Positions 16,582 through 24,676 of a DNA stretch of 47,118 bases are shown here, one piece after another (position 1 is the stretch's first letter; each line of letters begins with the position of its first letter). The notes beneath the pieces were generated by a model, which was not told where the DNA came from, ran no database searches, and saw only the letters and a list, made by a program, of their open reading frames with translations. This DNA comes from Patescibacteria group bacterium. Lineage in GTDB: Archaea; Nanobdellota; Nanobdellia; Pacearchaeales; GW2011-AR1. The DNA lies in the NCBI GenBank assembly GCA_019428815.1, contig JAHYJW010000001.1:1-47118 (forward strand), read 5' to 3'. The position numbers and the translations under genes were made by a program.

Positions 16582-17742
16582 ATGGGTAATAGAGATAATT
16601 CTATTTTACTAAAAAAAGAGAAAAAAAAGAATTTACCTAAAGGACAATTAAACTCTGGAACTTCCTCTTCGACTGATTCTATTGGGACAAATTCCAAAAA
16701 AAAGGACGATTTAATCTATATCCCCTTTTTATTGATAATCCTTCTTATTATAACCTTCTTGGTTCTTAACCTCCCCTTCGAAAAAAAATATGAAGAAATG
16801 CCAAAGTGTGGAGATGGAACCTTTTATGGGTCTTGTTCTTTGGACAAACCCTATTATTGCGATAAAGGAATTTTAGTTGAAAAAGCATCTTTTTGTGGTT
16901 GTCCAGAAGAGGGTCAAATTTTATTTTATAAAAATGGAGATTTCTGTAAGTCTACTTATAATCGGGAATTTTTAGAAATGAGCTTACCCTATTTCTTGAG
17001 AGGAGAATTAAAAGAGATTAAGTTCAATCTTTCTGAAAAGTCTTTTGATTATATTTCAGAGATTCCAAGAACAATCTCCCACCTTTCTAACTCTTTTCCT
17101 TTGAGATATGATTTTAAGAATAAAGCTATAAATGAACCATTTCAAAGAGAATTAATCTTACCCCTGATTAAAGAAATTCAGAATATTGCCCCAAAAAATA
17201 AAGAAGAGCAGTTAAGGATTGCTGTAAGCTTAGTTCAAAATATTCCTTATGAATCCTCTAACAAAACTTATTTCTTTGGAATGAATGAAATAAACCATTC
17301 AAGATACCCTTACGAGGTTCTATACGAGAACCAAGGAATTTGTGGAGAAAAATCTCAATTGATGGTTTTACTCCTAAAAGAACTAGGTTATGGCACCGCA
17401 ATTTTTTATTTTAAGGAAGAAAATCATGAAGCAGTTGGAATAAAATGTCCTATTGAAAGAAGCCTTTATGGTAGTGGTTATTGTTTTGTAGAAACAGGAG
17501 GACCTTCAATCATAACAGACTCTAATCTAATTTTCCTTGGAGGTGTAAGATTAGTGTCTATACCAGAAGTGATAATTACCTCTCAGGGAATCTCTTTATC
17601 TTCTGATCTTTATGAATACAAAGATGCAAAAACTCTTAATAATATAAGAGAAAAGAATCTTGTAGGTTTTTTTAATCTATGGAGACTTCCTAAAATTAAT
17701 GAAAGGTATAATCTTTTAGAGACTCCAAAAATCTATCTTTAA
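16582..17742 (+). CDS. membrane-anchored transglutaminase-like (papain-fold) protein with Cys-rich segment
   Basis: The 386-residue protein has a Lys/Ser-rich cytoplasmic start and one membrane helix at about 46-66 (IPFLLIILLIITFLVLNL). A Cys-rich extracellular stretch (CGDGT...CSLDKPYYC...CGCPEEG...FC, residues 76-122) follows, then a transglutaminase-like core. The core shows the nucleophile Cys254 in NQGICGEKSQLMVLLLKELGY and His282 in EENHEAVGI, followed by CFVETGGPS, which may supply the third catalytic residue. Archaeal proteins of this superfamily are usually predicted cysteine proteases. The position outside the membrane suggests surface protein processing or cross-linking; that is inference. 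It is convergent with alaS and follows leuS after 85 bases. Confidence 0.8.
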   Translation: MGNRDNSILLKKEKKKNLPKGQLNSGTSSSTDSIGTNSKKKDDLIYIPFLLIILLIITFLVLNLPFEKKYEEMPKCGDGTFYGSCSLDKPYYCDKGILVEKASFCGCPEEGQILFYKNGDFCKSTYNREFLEMSLPYFLRGELKEIKFNLSEKSFDYISEIPRTISHLSNSFPLRYDFKNKAINEPFQRELILPLIKEIQNIAPKNKEEQLRIAVSLVQNIPYESSNKTYFFGMNEINHSRYPYEVLYENQGICGEKSQLMVLLLKELGYGTAIFYFKEENHEAVGIKCPIERSLYGSGYCFVETGGPSIITDSNLIFLGGVRLVSIPEVIITSQGISLSSDLYEYKDAKTLNNIREKNLVGFFNLWRLPKINERYNLLETPKIYL

Positions 17743-17799
17743 AATTTGGAATATTACTGAAAATTTTTTTAAAGTTTTAAATTAACCTAATTTATCAAA

Positions 17800-19575
17800 T
17801 TAATCAATTGTTGCTTTTATTCTTCTTATTCCTGAAGCAACAGATTCTTCTTTAAGAATCTTAAACCTACCTATTTCTTTAGTGTTTTTTACATGTGGCC
17901 CAGAACATATCTCTTTTGAAAAAGACCCAATAGAGTAAACATCTACAACTTCCGGATAGCGAGTTCCAAACTCTGCTTGAGCGCCAATTTTGATAGCTTT
18001 TTTTAAAAGCATTTTTTCTTTTTTAACAGAAATCCCCTCTAAAATTTTTTTATTTACAAAATCTTCTACTTTTTTTATCTCTTCTTCGCTAAGCTTCCTG
18101 TTAAAATTAAAATCAAATCTTAATCTTTCAGGGGTTATATTCGATCCTTTTTGTTTTATGTTTTTATCTAACACTTTTCTTAAAGATTCATTGAGTAAGT
18201 GTGTTAACGTATGAAGTTTTATTGTTCTTTCTGAACAATCTGCTAACCCTGATTTGAATTTATCTTTACAAGAAATCTGAGATAATTCTTGATGTTTCTT
18301 TAATTCGTTTTGAAATCCTTCTTTATCTATTTGTATGTTCTTTTCTTTAGAGATCTCTTCTGTTAGTTCTAATGGAAAACCGTAACTTTGGTAAAGAAGG
18401 AATATATCTTTACACGTGATAACTTTATCTTCTTTTAATTTTTTTTCAAGTATTTTTAATCCTTTTTGAATAGTTTTATCGAATTTAATTTTTTCTTCTT
18501 CGATTATTTTTAATATTTTTTGTTTATCTTTTTTTAATTCTTCACAACTGTCTCCATATATCTCAAAAACCGGTTCAGCAATTTCTCTAATGAAGTTTGT
18601 TCCTTCTAAACTAAGATTAATTTTTGCATATTTGGTTAATCTTCTAATTAATCTTCTTAAAACATAACCCCTTTCGGTATTACTGGGGTATACCCCCTCA
18701 GAAACAATAAAAATAGAAGCTTTTATGTGGTCTGCAATTATTCTCATCGTTTTTTTAATCTCTTCACTTTCTTTATAGTCCTTTTTTGAAACCTTCTCAA
18801 TCTTTTTAATTATCGGTAAAAAAGTTTCTGTTAGATAATTGTCTTCAATTTTATTGACTACCGCCAAGGTCCTTTCAAGACCCATTCCCGTGTCAACATT
18901 TTTTTGTTTTAGTGGATTATACTCCCCTTTAATATTTTTCTCATATTCCATAAACACATCATTCCAAATTTCAACCCATCGAGTATCCTTAGGATTAAAT
19001 CTTTTTGGGGGATTTTCTTTACCTGCCCAATAAAATATTTCAGTGTCTGGTCCACAAGGCCCAGTTTTACCTGCAGGGCCCCACCAATTTTCTTTTTTTC
19101 CTAAGAAAACAATTCTTTCTTTAGGAATACCCAAAGACATCCAGATTCTTGCAGATTCTTCATCTTTTGGAACTGATCCTTCTCCTTTAAAACATGTTAT
19201 GCTTATACGATTTATATCTAACTTTAAAATTTCAGTTAAGAACTCTAAACTCCAACTAATGGCTTCTTTTTTCCAATAATCCCCTAAAGACCAATTTCCA
19301 AGCATTTCAAAAAAAGTGTGGTGGCTTTTATCTCCTACGTTATCTATATCGGTTGTTCTAATACACCTTTGTAAGCTAACTATTCTTTTTCCGAGAGGAT
19401 GTTCTTGACCTAAAAGATAAGGTACTAAAGGATGCATTCCGGCAGTTGTAAATAAAACTGTAGGATCTTTTTCTGGCGTAAGTGGAGCAGAAGGGATTTT
19501 TTTATGTTTTTTACTCTTGAAAAATTCTAAATAAGCATTAATAAGTTCCTTACGATTTAGAGTTTTGTTATCCAT
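17800..19575 (-). CDS. alaS: alanyl-tRNA synthetase, short form without the C-Ala domain
   Basis: AlaRS charges tRNA-Ala. The catalytic half is clear: FFKSKKHKKIPSAPLTPE, TTAGMHPLVPYLLG, CIRTTDIDNVGDKSHHTFFEMLGNWSLGDYW and GMGLERTLAV. An editing domain follows with all four metal ligands: His455/His459 in HTLTHLLNESLRKVL and Cys557/His561 in CSGPHV. The protein stops at residue 591, directly after the editing domain. Full-length enzymes are about 870-900 aa and continue into the coiled-coil/DHHA1 C-Ala domain, so that domain is absent. The sequence resembles the short AlaRS of CPR bacteria more than archaeal AlaRS. It is last in a three-gene minus-strand run (20801 to 17800) with gaps of 34 and 58 bases. 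Confidence 0.94.
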   Translation of the reverse strand: MDNKTLNRKELINAYLEFFKSKKHKKIPSAPLTPEKDPTVLFTTAGMHPLVPYLLGQEHPLGKRIVSLQRCIRTTDIDNVGDKSHHTFFEMLGNWSLGDYWKKEAISWSLEFLTEILKLDINRISITCFKGEGSVPKDEESARIWMSLGIPKERIVFLGKKENWWGPAGKTGPCGPDTEIFYWAGKENPPKRFNPKDTRWVEIWNDVFMEYEKNIKGEYNPLKQKNVDTGMGLERTLAVVNKIEDNYLTETFLPIIKKIEKVSKKDYKESEEIKKTMRIIADHIKASIFIVSEGVYPSNTERGYVLRRLIRRLTKYAKINLSLEGTNFIREIAEPVFEIYGDSCEELKKDKQKILKIIEEEKIKFDKTIQKGLKILEKKLKEDKVITCKDIFLLYQSYGFPLELTEEISKEKNIQIDKEGFQNELKKHQELSQISCKDKFKSGLADCSERTIKLHTLTHLLNESLRKVLDKNIKQKGSNITPERLRFDFNFNRKLSEEEIKKVEDFVNKKILEGISVKKEKMLLKKAIKIGAQAEFGTRYPEVVDVYSIGSFSKEICSGPHVKNTKEIGRFKILKEESVASGIRRIKATID

Positions 19576-19633
19576 CCTTCTATTTAGAACCAGACTTTTA
19601 AAAATTGTTTGATTTTATTTTAGAATTATTTTT

Positions 19634-20023
19634 TTAAAAGCTTCTGCTTTGAAGTTGGCCGAGTCTTTCTTGTATATCTTTAAGTTGCTCTTCTAAACTC
19701 TTATCATAATACTTTAGGGGTTTTGACTTGGTTTTATACTCGATATCATCTAATCTTTCTTCTTCTCTTCCTTTCTTGATCAACCCTGGTAAATCTAATG
19801 GAGGCAAAACTTTTTGGAGTTTGGTGATAATTGTTTTCAAATCTCTTATCTTCACAAAAAGGCCAGTTTTTATTTCGAGTTCTTGACTTTTATAAAAACC
19901 ATAAGCTCTTATCGCTTTAGCAATTTTTAAAAGATTCATCTCAGATAAGAGAATATCTCTTTTTGCGTTAACTGCTTCTTTATTTAAAAATTTTACATGT
20001 ATTAAGTTTGATTCTTTATTCAT
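19634..20023 (-). CDS. conserved hypothetical protein, helical, 129 aa
   Basis: No family recognised. The protein is hydrophilic and mostly helical, with no membrane segment or cysteine. The N-terminal half (FLNKEAVNAKRDILLSEMNL...KAIRAYGFYKSQELEIK) suggests a small helical bundle. The middle has a short Pro-rich piece (PPLDLPGLIKKG), and the C-terminus is a likely coiled coil (KSLEEQLKDIQERLGQLQ). It lies between the Pro-rich coiled-coil gene and alaS on the same strand, with short gaps. Co-transcription is likely, and the two hypotheticals may form a complex through their coiled coils. That partnership is inference from order and shape only. Confidence 0.65.
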   Translation of the reverse strand: MNKESNLIHVKFLNKEAVNAKRDILLSEMNLLKIAKAIRAYGFYKSQELEIKTGLFVKIRDLKTIITKLQKVLPPLDLPGLIKKGREEERLDDIEYKTKSKPLKYYDKSLEEQLKDIQERLGQLQSRSF

Positions 20024-20057
20024 TTTCTAATAAACAACAAAATTTATTTTTGGAGGA

Positions 20058-20801
20058 TTATACTTTAGAAAAAACATCTCTGTCTACTTTCTCTATTTTT
20101 TCTTTCATAGACCTAACCTCGGTTTCCCACGTTTGTAATTCGTTTTCTTCTTTTTCACGTACTTTTCTTATATCTTCAAGATCTCTTTCTATTTCATTGA
20201 TTTTTTTCTTTGTTTCATTAAAAATTCTTAATGTTTCTTCAAACTTATCAATTCTTATGAAAATTGGTTCTGAAGTATCTTTTTCTTCTTCAAATTTTTC
20301 TTCTTCAAACCTTTTTCTTCTGCTTGGAGCCGGAGGTTCTATTTCGTCTAGTTCCCTTGTTCTTTTATGCTTAGCTCCAAATGAAGGGATCTCTTCTCCA
20401 ATTTCTTCACCAAGGAAAGACTCTTTTTGCATTCCCACAGAAGAAGGCATCATTGATCTGCTATAAGGACTTGGTGTTGGTTGTAATTCATCTTCTTCAA
20501 AATTAAAATCGTCTGTGTTTAAGAATTCATCTCCCTCTTTATCCCCAGAAACGGCTTCTTTTATAGTATCCTGAGAAAATTTTTTTCCGAAAGAATTAGA
20601 AGGAAAACTTGGTAATTTGTGAATATTCGTATTGTTATTCATATCAAAAGGTGAATTAGTATTCTGATTAAAATTCCCTTGAGATTGAGATTCGACGGGG
20701 GGGAAATCTGGAAGCCTTGGCAAATCTGGAAGCCTTGGCAATTCAGGTAATTGAGATACAGGTCCATCACCACCCTCTTTTTTCTTTCCAAATAAACCCA
20801 T
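20058..20801 (-). CDS. hypothetical protein with Pro-rich LPxLP repeats and C-terminal coiled coil
   Basis: No family recognised. The 247-residue protein begins MGLFGKKK, then runs into a repeated motif (LPELPRLPDLPRLPDFPP) coded by a near-exact tandem DNA repeat (GGCAAATCTGGAAGCCTT units around 20707-20745). A long low-complexity region of Asn, Ser and acidic residues follows, then a Lys/Arg patch (PSRRKRFEEEKFEEEKD). The C-terminus (about 180-247) is a strong coiled coil (RIFNETKKKINEIERDLEDIRKVREKEE). It has no membrane segment. It looks like a disordered scaffold that oligomerises through its C-terminus, but the target is unknown. It is the first gene of the run ending in alaS and diverges from the TFE gene. 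Confidence 0.65.
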   Translation of the reverse strand: MGLFGKKKEGGDGPVSQLPELPRLPDLPRLPDFPPVESQSQGNFNQNTNSPFDMNNNTNIHKLPSFPSNSFGKKFSQDTIKEAVSGDKEGDEFLNTDDFNFEEDELQPTPSPYSRSMMPSSVGMQKESFLGEEIGEEIPSFGAKHKRTRELDEIEPPAPSRRKRFEEEKFEEEKDTSEPIFIRIDKFEETLRIFNETKKKINEIERDLEDIRKVREKEENELQTWETEVRSMKEKIEKVDRDVFSKV

Positions 20802-20941
20802 TTTATTTTGATATAACTCTTTTGTTATATATATGATATAATATAGGTTTAAAAACTTTTATTTTTTTAGAAATAAAGGATTGTTTAAACTTATATAAAC
20901 AAACCGAAAGGTATTTATTTAAACAAAGTTTAATTTTTAAA
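20802..20941. promoter_or_regulatory. divergent promoter region between the Pro-rich protein gene and tfe
   Basis: This 140-base gap carries signals in both directions. For tfe, a BRE-like ACCGAAAG at 20903-20910 precedes TATTTATTTAAAC (20912-20924), about 25 bases before the ATG, which predicts a leaderless mRNA. For the minus-strand gene, TATATATAAC-type sequence near 20825-20835 lies about 28 bases before its ATG. An inverted repeat TTTGTTT/AAACAAA with a 10-base spacer (about 20880-20903) lies between them. Confidence 0.5.
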
Positions 20942-21805
20942 ATGTTAAAAAAATTTTTAAAAGATGCCGTAATTCTAACTGCCGGGAAACCAGCAGAAGA
21001 TATTGTTGATCTTTTAGATACTTCCGGATACGTTAATGAGTTTATCATCGCAAAAAAACTGAATCTAACAATCAACCAAGTTAGAAATATTCTTTACAAA
21101 ATATCTGGTCAAGGACTTGTTTCTTCGGTAAGAAAAAAAGATAAGAGAAAAGGGTGGTATACTTATTTTTGGAGGATCGAAATACTTAAATCTTTAGAAT
21201 TTGTAAGGGATACTCTCATCAAAAAGATAGAACAAATGAATAATCAGATAAAAAGTAGAGAAACAAAAAGATTTTATTCTTGTGAGAGGTGTAATTTAGA
21301 GCTTAATGAAGAAAACGCTCTCCTTTATGATTTTACTTGTAATGAATGTGGAGCCATTTTTACTTTAAAAGATAATACTAAATTAATAAGAGAGATGAAA
21401 AGGAATATTGATAAGTTAAGTAAGGATCTTGCTTTTGTCGAAGAAGAATTAACAAAAGAAAGAAGTAAAATCGATAAGAAAAAATTAAGGGGCTTAAAGA
21501 AAGAAGAGAAGATAAAAAAGGAAAAATCATTTAAGAAAAAAGAATTAAATAAAAAAGAAAAGGCTAAAAGAATGAGTAAAAAAGAGACATCTCTTAAAAA
21601 AAATAAAACTTTAAAGAAGAATGTAAGTTTAAAAAAAACTTCAAAAACAAAACCAGTGTCAAAGGCAAAGATTAAACCAGTTAAAAAAGTTCAAAATAAA
21701 AAAAAGATTCCTGCGAATATAAAGAAAATTTCAAAAAAAGAAAAAGTAGGAGTTAAAAAAGTTCAAAATAAAAAAAAGAGTACAAGAAATCAAACTAAAT
21801 CTTAG
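20942..21805 (+). CDS. tfe: transcription initiation factor TFE (alpha subunit) with long Lys-rich tail
   Basis: TFE stabilises the open promoter complex of archaeal RNA polymerase. Residues 1-100 form the extended winged helix (FLKDAVILTAGKPAEDIVDLLDTSGYVNEFIIAKKLNL). A zinc ribbon with Cys114, Cys117, Cys133 and Cys136 (FYSCERC...FTCNECG) follows. Most archaeal TFE-alpha proteins end near 170-190 residues. This one continues for about 110 residues of Lys-rich, low-complexity tail containing the repeated segment KKVQNKKK, which is encoded by a direct DNA repeat near 21680 and 21752. The tail could add DNA or RNA affinity. Rhomboid and SpoIIM genes follow with gaps of 26 bases each, suggesting one operon. 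Core identity is firm. Confidence 0.92.
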   Translation: MLKKFLKDAVILTAGKPAEDIVDLLDTSGYVNEFIIAKKLNLTINQVRNILYKISGQGLVSSVRKKDKRKGWYTYFWRIEILKSLEFVRDTLIKKIEQMNNQIKSRETKRFYSCERCNLELNEENALLYDFTCNECGAIFTLKDNTKLIREMKRNIDKLSKDLAFVEEELTKERSKIDKKKLRGLKKEEKIKKEKSFKKKELNKKEKAKRMSKKETSLKKNKTLKKNVSLKKTSKTKPVSKAKIKPVKKVQNKKKIPANIKKISKKEKVGVKKVQNKKKSTRNQTKS

Positions 21806-21831
21806 TTAAGATACTTAAATCAAAGTCTAAT

Positions 21832-22497
21832 ATGCCTTATGTACACCGGATTTCCTCTAAAAGAAAAAATATATTCAGTCTCTTTAATGTTAATTCTATC
21901 TTAATTGCTATTAATGTTGTCTTTTTTATTATATTTTCTATTATGTTAGGGTTAGGCGTTCCCTTAGATTATATTGCAATAAAACCTTCTAATATTCTTA
22001 ATGGAGAATACTTGTGGACATTTTTTACAAGTATGTTTATGCATGGAGGATTTTTCCATCTTTTTGCAAATATGTTTTCATTATTCTTTATTGGTGGGCT
22101 TGTTGAAAAAATTTTAGGCCATAAAAGATATACTTACTTTTATCTTTTAGCAGGATTGATTGCAGGAATATTTTTTGTTTTGTCTTCCTTCATTTTTCCC
22201 GGTGATTATAATACCTATGCTGTTGGGGCTTCTGGAGCTTTATTTGGCATTGTGGGTTTGTTGGTACTGTTAACCCCTGATCTTCCTGTTTTTGTTATGT
22301 TCATACCTATCCCTGTTAAAATGAAATATGCAGGTCCGGGAATGTTGATTATTTTATGGCTTATTTCGATTGCGGGAAATATTCCTGTTGGTAATATGGC
22401 CCATTTAGGGGGGCTTATCGCAGGGATCTTTTATGGATTATACCTCAAAAAGAAATACCGAAGAAAAACCGCTCATCTAAGGAGAATGTTTAGATGA
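21832..22497 (+). CDS. rhomboid family intramembrane serine protease
   Basis: Rhomboids cut transmembrane helices inside the lipid bilayer. The 221-residue protein has about six hydrophobic segments. The conserved features are in order: WTFFTSMFMHGGFFHLFANMFSLFFIGG (the loop 1 and first-core-helix region with the HxxxN-type pattern), the catalytic Ser134 in GASGALFG, and the catalytic His191 in NMAHLGGLIAG. The C-terminus is short and basic (KKKYRRKTAHLRR), probably cytoplasmic. It lies 26 bases after tfe and 26 before the SpoIIM gene, so a three-gene operon is likely. Its substrates are unknown. The many single-pass surface proteins in this window would be plausible candidates, but nothing here proves it. 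Confidence 0.93.
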   Translation: MPYVHRISSKRKNIFSLFNVNSILIAINVVFFIIFSIMLGLGVPLDYIAIKPSNILNGEYLWTFFTSMFMHGGFFHLFANMFSLFFIGGLVEKILGHKRYTYFYLLAGLIAGIFFVLSSFIFPGDYNTYAVGASGALFGIVGLLVLLTPDLPVFVMFIPIPVKMKYAGPGMLIILWLISIAGNIPVGNMAHLGGLIAGIFYGLYLKKKYRRKTAHLRRMFR

Positions 22498-22523
22498 ATT
22501 TTAATCTAAACTAAAAATAAACT

Positions 22524-23120
22524 ATGGCAAGAAAAAACAAAAAGAAAGAATCTTTTTTTAGGGATAATTATAAAGAAAGTTTTGATTATATTCAAAAATC
22601 TAAAATTTTCATTTACTGTTCTGTAATCTTCTTTTTTGTTTTTACTTTTTTAGGGATGTTTTTACAAACCCCTGAAAATATTGAACAAACGATCTTGGAT
22701 TTAATTGAAAAAATTTTAATCCAAACAGAGGGGCTGTCTTTAGAAGGATTAATTAGTTTTATTTTTTTAAATAACCTCCAAAGTGCGTTTTTTATTGTGA
22801 TATTTGGTATTTTTTTCGGAATTTTTCCCTTAGCTGCCATTCTTTTTAATGGATATGTTTTAGGTTTTGTCGCAATAAGAGCTGCTCAAATTGGAGGAGC
22901 TTCAGTTTTGTTAAACCTTTTACCACATGGAATCTTTGAACTTCCTGCTATTTTTATTTCCGCGGGATTAGGATTTAAGCTAGGAACTTTTCTTTTTCAA
23001 AAAGAGAAACCCTATCCTTTTAGGATTCATTTAATTAAATCCTTGAAAGTTTTTGTTTTTGTGGTTATACCTCTTTTGATTGTTGCCGCAATAATTGAGG
23101 GCATTTTAATCTCCTTATAA
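22524..23120 (+). CDS. SpoIIM/DUF95-family integral membrane protein
   Basis: The 198-residue protein has about five membrane segments. The block FIFLNNLQSAFFIVIFGIFFGIFPLAAILFNGYVLGFVA followed by LLPHGIFELPAIFISAGLGFKLG is characteristic of the SpoIIM (stage II sporulation protein M) family. That family is widespread in archaea and non-sporulating bacteria and has no defined archaeal function. The N-terminus is short and Lys-rich, presumably cytoplasmic. It is the last gene of the tfe-rhomboid run. In some genomes SpoIIM-like proteins adjoin membrane proteases or ABC-type systems, so a role in membrane protein handling beside the rhomboid is conceivable. The family call is confident and the role is open. 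Confidence 0.87.
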   Translation: MARKNKKKESFFRDNYKESFDYIQKSKIFIYCSVIFFFVFTFLGMFLQTPENIEQTILDLIEKILIQTEGLSLEGLISFIFLNNLQSAFFIVIFGIFFGIFPLAAILFNGYVLGFVAIRAAQIGGASVLLNLLPHGIFELPAIFISAGLGFKLGTFLFQKEKPYPFRIHLIKSLKVFVFVVIPLLIVAAIIEGILISL

Positions 23121-23223
23121 AAGTTTTAATTTTGAGATAAACTGTTTAATCTTTTTACAAAATTAATCTTATCAAAAGAATCACTTTTTAAGATAAACCT
23201 AGAGAATTAATTTAACTAAATTT

Positions 23224-23439
23224 TTATTCTTTTAAGTCTGTTATTCCTAAAATAATTAAAATAACAGATATCCCACCTAATAACCAAAAAATTCCTCCTT
23301 TTAAGAAAATCCACGCAGAATGTAATAGGTTAAAATCTTTTCCTAGAAAAGTCCAAGAGTAAACTGAAGAAGCCCACCCAATCAAAATTAAGCCAATTAG
23401 TAATACTAATCCTCCAGCGAGTTCAATCCATTTATTCAT
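23224..23439 (-). CDS. small two-helix membrane protein, unknown function
   Basis: The 71-residue protein has two strong hydrophobic helices. Residues 6-30 read IELAGGLVLLIGLILIGWASSVYSW and about 44-66 read AWIFLKGGIFWLLGGISVILIILGI. A short polar loop (LGKDFNLLHS) lies between them and the C-terminus is acidic (TDLKE). No family is recognised. The reading frame is isolated on the minus strand between the SpoIIM gene and dys, and an AT-rich box lies before the start. It is probably real, because both helices are clean and it overlaps no other gene. The function is unknown. Confidence 0.65.
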   Translation of the reverse strand: MNKWIELAGGLVLLIGLILIGWASSVYSWTFLGKDFNLLHSAWIFLKGGIFWLLGGISVILIILGITDLKE

Positions 23440-23609
23440 ATTTTTCCGTGGTTTTTTATATTTAAAAAGATTAAGGTGTTTGAATATTTGTTTTGATTTT
23501 TATCTTTTTTTTACATATCTTTATAAATTCCTTAATTTTTCTTTTTAAACTAATCAATAAGGAAGATATCTCTAAAATTTAGAAGAATCATCCTATCTTA
23601 ATCAGTAAT

Positions 23610-24593
23610 ATGGAAATAAAAAAAGAAGATATCGCAAGAGAAAGTATCCTTAAGCCAGGAGTAGAAATCTCAGGAGAGACCATAAAAGGGTATGAGTTTA
23701 ATCAAGGATTAGATTACAAAAAAATTATCCAGAGCTTTTCTACAAGCGGTTTTCAAGCAAGTAACCTATCTAAAGCGATAAAAATCATTAGAGAAATGCA
23801 GGAAAATAAGGCCAAGATTTATTTTGGTTATACCTCTAGTATGATAAGTTCTGGAATAAGAGAAATAATTCGATGGATTGTAGAACATAAAAAAGTGGAT
23901 ATATGTGTTACAACTGGTGGGGGTGTAGAAGAAGATATAATCAAATGTTTGGGGAATTTTATTTTAGGAGAGTTCAAGGTTGATGATGTGGAATTAAGAG
24001 ATAAAGCAATTAATCGTATTGGGAATATCTTTGTCCCTAATTCTAGATATGTGGCATTTGAAAATTTTGTGATACCAATTTTAGAAGAACTTTATCAAAT
24101 TCAAAAATCTAGAAACAAACCCCTTCTTACATATGAAATAGTCTGGAAGTTAGGGGAGAGGATTAATAATCCTGAGAGTATCTGTTATTGGGCCTGGAAA
24201 AATAAAATTCGTATACATTGTCCTACAATAATGGATGGAAGTTTGGGTGATATGATTTATTTCTTCAAAAGTAAGAGAGAAGACTTTTCTATTGATGTCT
24301 CTGAAGATACCAAAGAGTTAAATAATTCTACAATTGGCTTAGAAAAATCAGGGGTTATAATATTAGGTACAGGGGTTGTTAAACATAGCATTCTCAATGC
24401 AAATTTATACAGAAATGGTGCAGACTATGCTGTTTATATAAATAACTCTTCAGAGTTTGATGGAAGCGATGCTGGCGCCTTTCCAGAAGAGGCAGTTTCT
24501 TGGGGAAAATTGACTCAAGGAAGTAAAAGAGTTAAAGTTTTTGGGGATGTAACCATTCTTTTACCTCTTTTAGTTGCAGAAGCTTTTTATTAA
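23610..24593 (+). CDS. dys: deoxyhypusine synthase
   Basis: This NAD-dependent enzyme moves the butylamine part of spermidine onto a lysine of aIF5A, the first step of hypusine formation. The 327-residue protein contains SGFQASNLSKAI, KIYFGYTSSMISSGIREIIRWIVEHK, the NAD-binding segment VTTGGGVEEDIIK, and the active-site region SEFDGSDAGAFPEEAVSWGKL. In that region Lys300 corresponds to the lysine that forms the covalent enzyme intermediate in the human enzyme (Lys329). The length is typical of archaeal enzymes. It stands alone between a small membrane protein and disA. Its presence implies that the cell has spermidine or a related polyamine and an aIF5A elsewhere. Confidence 0.95.
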   Translation: MEIKKEDIARESILKPGVEISGETIKGYEFNQGLDYKKIIQSFSTSGFQASNLSKAIKIIREMQENKAKIYFGYTSSMISSGIREIIRWIVEHKKVDICVTTGGGVEEDIIKCLGNFILGEFKVDDVELRDKAINRIGNIFVPNSRYVAFENFVIPILEELYQIQKSRNKPLLTYEIVWKLGERINNPESICYWAWKNKIRIHCPTIMDGSLGDMIYFFKSKREDFSIDVSEDTKELNNSTIGLEKSGVIILGTGVVKHSILNANLYRNGADYAVYINNSSEFDGSDAGAFPEEAVSWGKLTQGSKRVKVFGDVTILLPLLVAEAFY

Positions 24594-24646
24594 ATTAAAC
24601 TCAAAAAAACTTAATTTTTTTAAAAATTATTGAAATTTTACTAAAA

Positions 24647-24657
24647 ATTTATATATT
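24647..24657 (+). promoter_or_regulatory. TATA box of disA
   Basis: ATTTATATATT is centred about 25 bases before the ATG at 24677. This supports the ATG over the TTG at 24671 chosen by the ORF track and implies a leaderless mRNA. Confidence 0.5.
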
Positions 24658-24676
24658 CTAAACATTTTTTTTGTTT

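Noticed and set aside
20008-20466. 152-aa plus-strand Ser/Phe-rich ORF
   Set aside because: It mirrors the Glu/Lys-rich coiled coil of the minus-strand gene, a typical shadow.
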